A stretch of DNA of 64,000 bases, taken from positions 1 through 64,000 of the forward strand of contig NZ_CANLYI010000013.1 of NCBI RefSeq assembly GCF_947495255.1, given 5' to 3'. Source of the DNA: an uncultured Winogradskyella sp. (GTDB lineage Bacteria; Bacteroidota; Bacteroidia; Flavobacteriales; Flavobacteriaceae). Under the pieces are notes generated by a model, which saw nothing but the letters and a program-made list of their open reading frames with translations, had not been told where the DNA came from and searched no databases. Within the stretch, counting starts at the first letter, position 1. Each line of letters starts with the position of its first letter. The position numbers and the translations under genes were made by a program. Positions 62,817 through 64,000 of the stretch are shown piece by piece.

Positions 62817-63497
62817 TTATTGTATTTCAAAATCAAAATAAGTCTTTGGGAAAGGTTCCCATCGTAAGGTAAAATGCCACCATTCTTTTGGGTAATTCCT
62901 AAAGTTATGTTTTATCATTACGGATTGCAGTATTTGTCGGTTTTTCTTTTGTTCTTCTGTTAAATCATCATCAGCTACCCAAGATTCTTCACCAAAAAAA
63001 TCAAATGGACTTCCCATATCCAAAGGTTCTTCTGTTTCTCCATCAATAATAGTTAAATCTAAAGTACTCCCTCTACTGTGACCAGAACGTGAAGCAATGT
63101 AACCAGATTTAAATAGGTTTCGTTTATTAACCTCAGGATAAAATTGTTGTTTCTTTATAGTATCATTTAAGTCTTTTGCCCAACGGATAAAATGATTTAC
63201 AGCACGTTGTGGCCTATAGCCATCATAAACTTTTAAACATAGGTTCTGTTGTTGTAATTCATCTTGAACTAATTTTAATTTATTCGCTGCTGATTCTGTT
63301 AAAATTAAACGGTTAATCTTGTAACCATCAATAGTATCACCAACAAAATTATTTGCAGTGAAATAACGTAACTCCACATTTAAATCCGGAATAACGGTGT
63401 CTACATATACAAAACCATCAGGTAAAGCTTTCTCTTCTTGAAAGCCAAAAAGCACAAAAATTAAACCTGCTATGTAAAAAAGTGATTTGTAATTCAT
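62817..63497 (-). CDS. D-Ala-D-Ala dipeptidase (M15D, VanX/DdpX type)
   Basis: A 226-residue zinc dipeptidase. The signal peptide spans about residues 1-20. SGHSRGSTLDLTI gives the zinc ligands His140 and Asp147, EWWHF gives the catalytic Glu205 and ligand His208, and DGYRPQ holds the conserved Arg near 95. The family cleaves D-alanyl-D-alanine, either to recycle cell-wall peptides or, in VanX, to help vancomycin resistance. No ligase or dehydrogenase genes of a van cluster are nearby, so a recycling role is more likely. The ATG at 63497 fits the signal peptide. Confidence 0.92.
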   Translation of the reverse strand: MNYKSLFYIAGLIFVLFGFQEEKALPDGFVYVDTVIPDLNVELRYFTANNFVGDTIDGYKINRLILTESAANKLKLVQDELQQQNLCLKVYDGYRPQRAVNHFIRWAKDLNDTIKKQQFYPEVNKRNLFKSGYIASRSGHSRGSTLDLTIIDGETEEPLDMGSPFDFFGEESWVADDDLTEEQKKNRQILQSVMIKHNFRNYPKEWWHFTLRWEPFPKTYFDFEIQ

Positions 63498-64000
63498 ATT
63501 GAACACTAAATTAATGAAAAAATAGAATTAGAGCTCCATTTCTAGACAGAATCAATAATGTAATCTTTATACTTGAAAAAGAAATAGGATTTTAAACTGA
63601 AACCTGTGTAATTTGTTTCATTATTTTGAGGACAGAAAGTATATAAAAACAAAAAACCGAGATCCCTCAATCTCGGTTTTCGTTTATTTGCTTTTTTACT
63701 ATGCTGGTAGATTTAGGGTCTCTAATTATACACAACACACGGCAAATATTAATTAATTAATCCATTGAACTAAAAACTAAATTTCTAGTACATGTCAAAT
63801 ATATAATTCATTTTCATTACGTAAGCTAAAAAACAAATTTAATCGCTGAAATACACTTAATTTTAACATTTAAAGATGAAATATCACTTTTCAACGTTAA
63901 AAAGCACAAAAAGAGTGTTTCAAAAACTCATATAAAAACAATAAAATTGGTCTAAATATTGGTTAAAAACATACAACTAGGTAACATTTCAATTAACTTT
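63498..64000. other. non-coding AT-rich right edge
   Basis: No gene is evident. It holds a terminator (63643-63680) and an AT-rich stretch. The last 200 bases are very AT-rich and could be a promoter zone for a gene outside the window. Confidence 0.6.
63643..63680 (-). terminator. terminator pointing left
   Basis: AAAACCGAGAT pairs with ATCTCGGTTTT around CCCTCA; on the minus strand a T-rich tract follows. It would end a minus-strand transcript that starts beyond the right edge. Confidence 0.65.

Noticed and set aside
62817-63497. Part of a vancomycin resistance cluster
   Set aside because: Only the VanX-like dipeptidase is present; no ligase, dehydrogenase or sensor-regulator genes nearby.
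1-64000. CRISPR array, prophage, IS element, tRNA or rRNA
   Set aside because: No regular repeat-spacer series, transposase, integrase, phage structural gene or clear RNA gene was seen on reading.

Overview
The window reads as chromosomal DNA of a low-GC member of the Flavobacteriaceae (Bacteroidota). Four things point there: two type IX secretion (T9SS) cargo proteins, one with a type B and one with a type A C-terminal sorting domain; the Bacteroidota-specific rpmB-rpmG-DUF4295-ftsY cluster; TonB-dependent/CarboxypepD_reg-like surface proteins; and promoter elements of the Bacteroidota form TTG...TAnnTTTG. No rRNA, tRNA, IS element, prophage or CRISPR array was recognised.

Region 1 (1-6.2 kb) is accessory. 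A hairpin-repeat zone and two copies of a 20-bp palindrome precede a translationally coupled three-gene operon (494-3890): a protein with an Mrr-like nuclease domain, a small middle component, and an SMC/Rad50-like ABC ATPase with a CPxC motif. This is the architecture of an ABC three-component (ABC-3C) conflict/defence system and is the most interesting locus here. It is followed by two cassette-like membrane-protein genes separated by related non-coding spacers.

Region 2 (6.2-24.3 kb) is mixed housekeeping and envelope: DUF885 peptidase lipoprotein, an HxlR regulator divergent from a VOC gene, DUF3820, DUF922, a LysM/periplasmic-binding protein with guaA, a group II PLP decarboxylase coupled to bshC (bacillithiol synthesis), an M14 carboxypeptidase with a peroxiredoxin-like gene, and small VOC/DUF4287 genes.

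Region 3 (24.3-36.9 kb) holds the conserved block exonuclease-FAH-Hpt-cinA-rpmB-rpmG-DUF4295-ftsY, all on the minus strand, with rimO further downstream. About 5 kb of surface-protein genes (serine hydrolase, fibronectin-III lipoprotein, T9SS type B protein, small membrane protein) lies between ftsY and rimO.

Region 4 (36.9-51.5 kb) contains a 2-oxo acid dehydrogenase E2, recR with a glycosyltransferase, a T9SS type A BNR-repeat protein, a sodium:solute symporter, a CoA-binding protein, a large outer-membrane receptor, a ketoacyl-ACP synthase III, htpG and a Crp/Fnr regulator.

Region 5 (51.5-64 kb) has MOSC, methyltransferase, beta-barrel, rlmF and DEAD-box helicase genes, then an ECF sigma factor with a probable anti-sigma gene. 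The sigma gene is divergent from a DUF6249 gene, and the shared intergenic region carries two identical, oppositely oriented ECF-type promoters (AAGTGTAACC-N16-CGTC), a strong sign of autoregulation. A run of envelope/membrane genes ending with an MFS transporter and a convergent VanX-like D-Ala-D-Ala dipeptidase completes the window.
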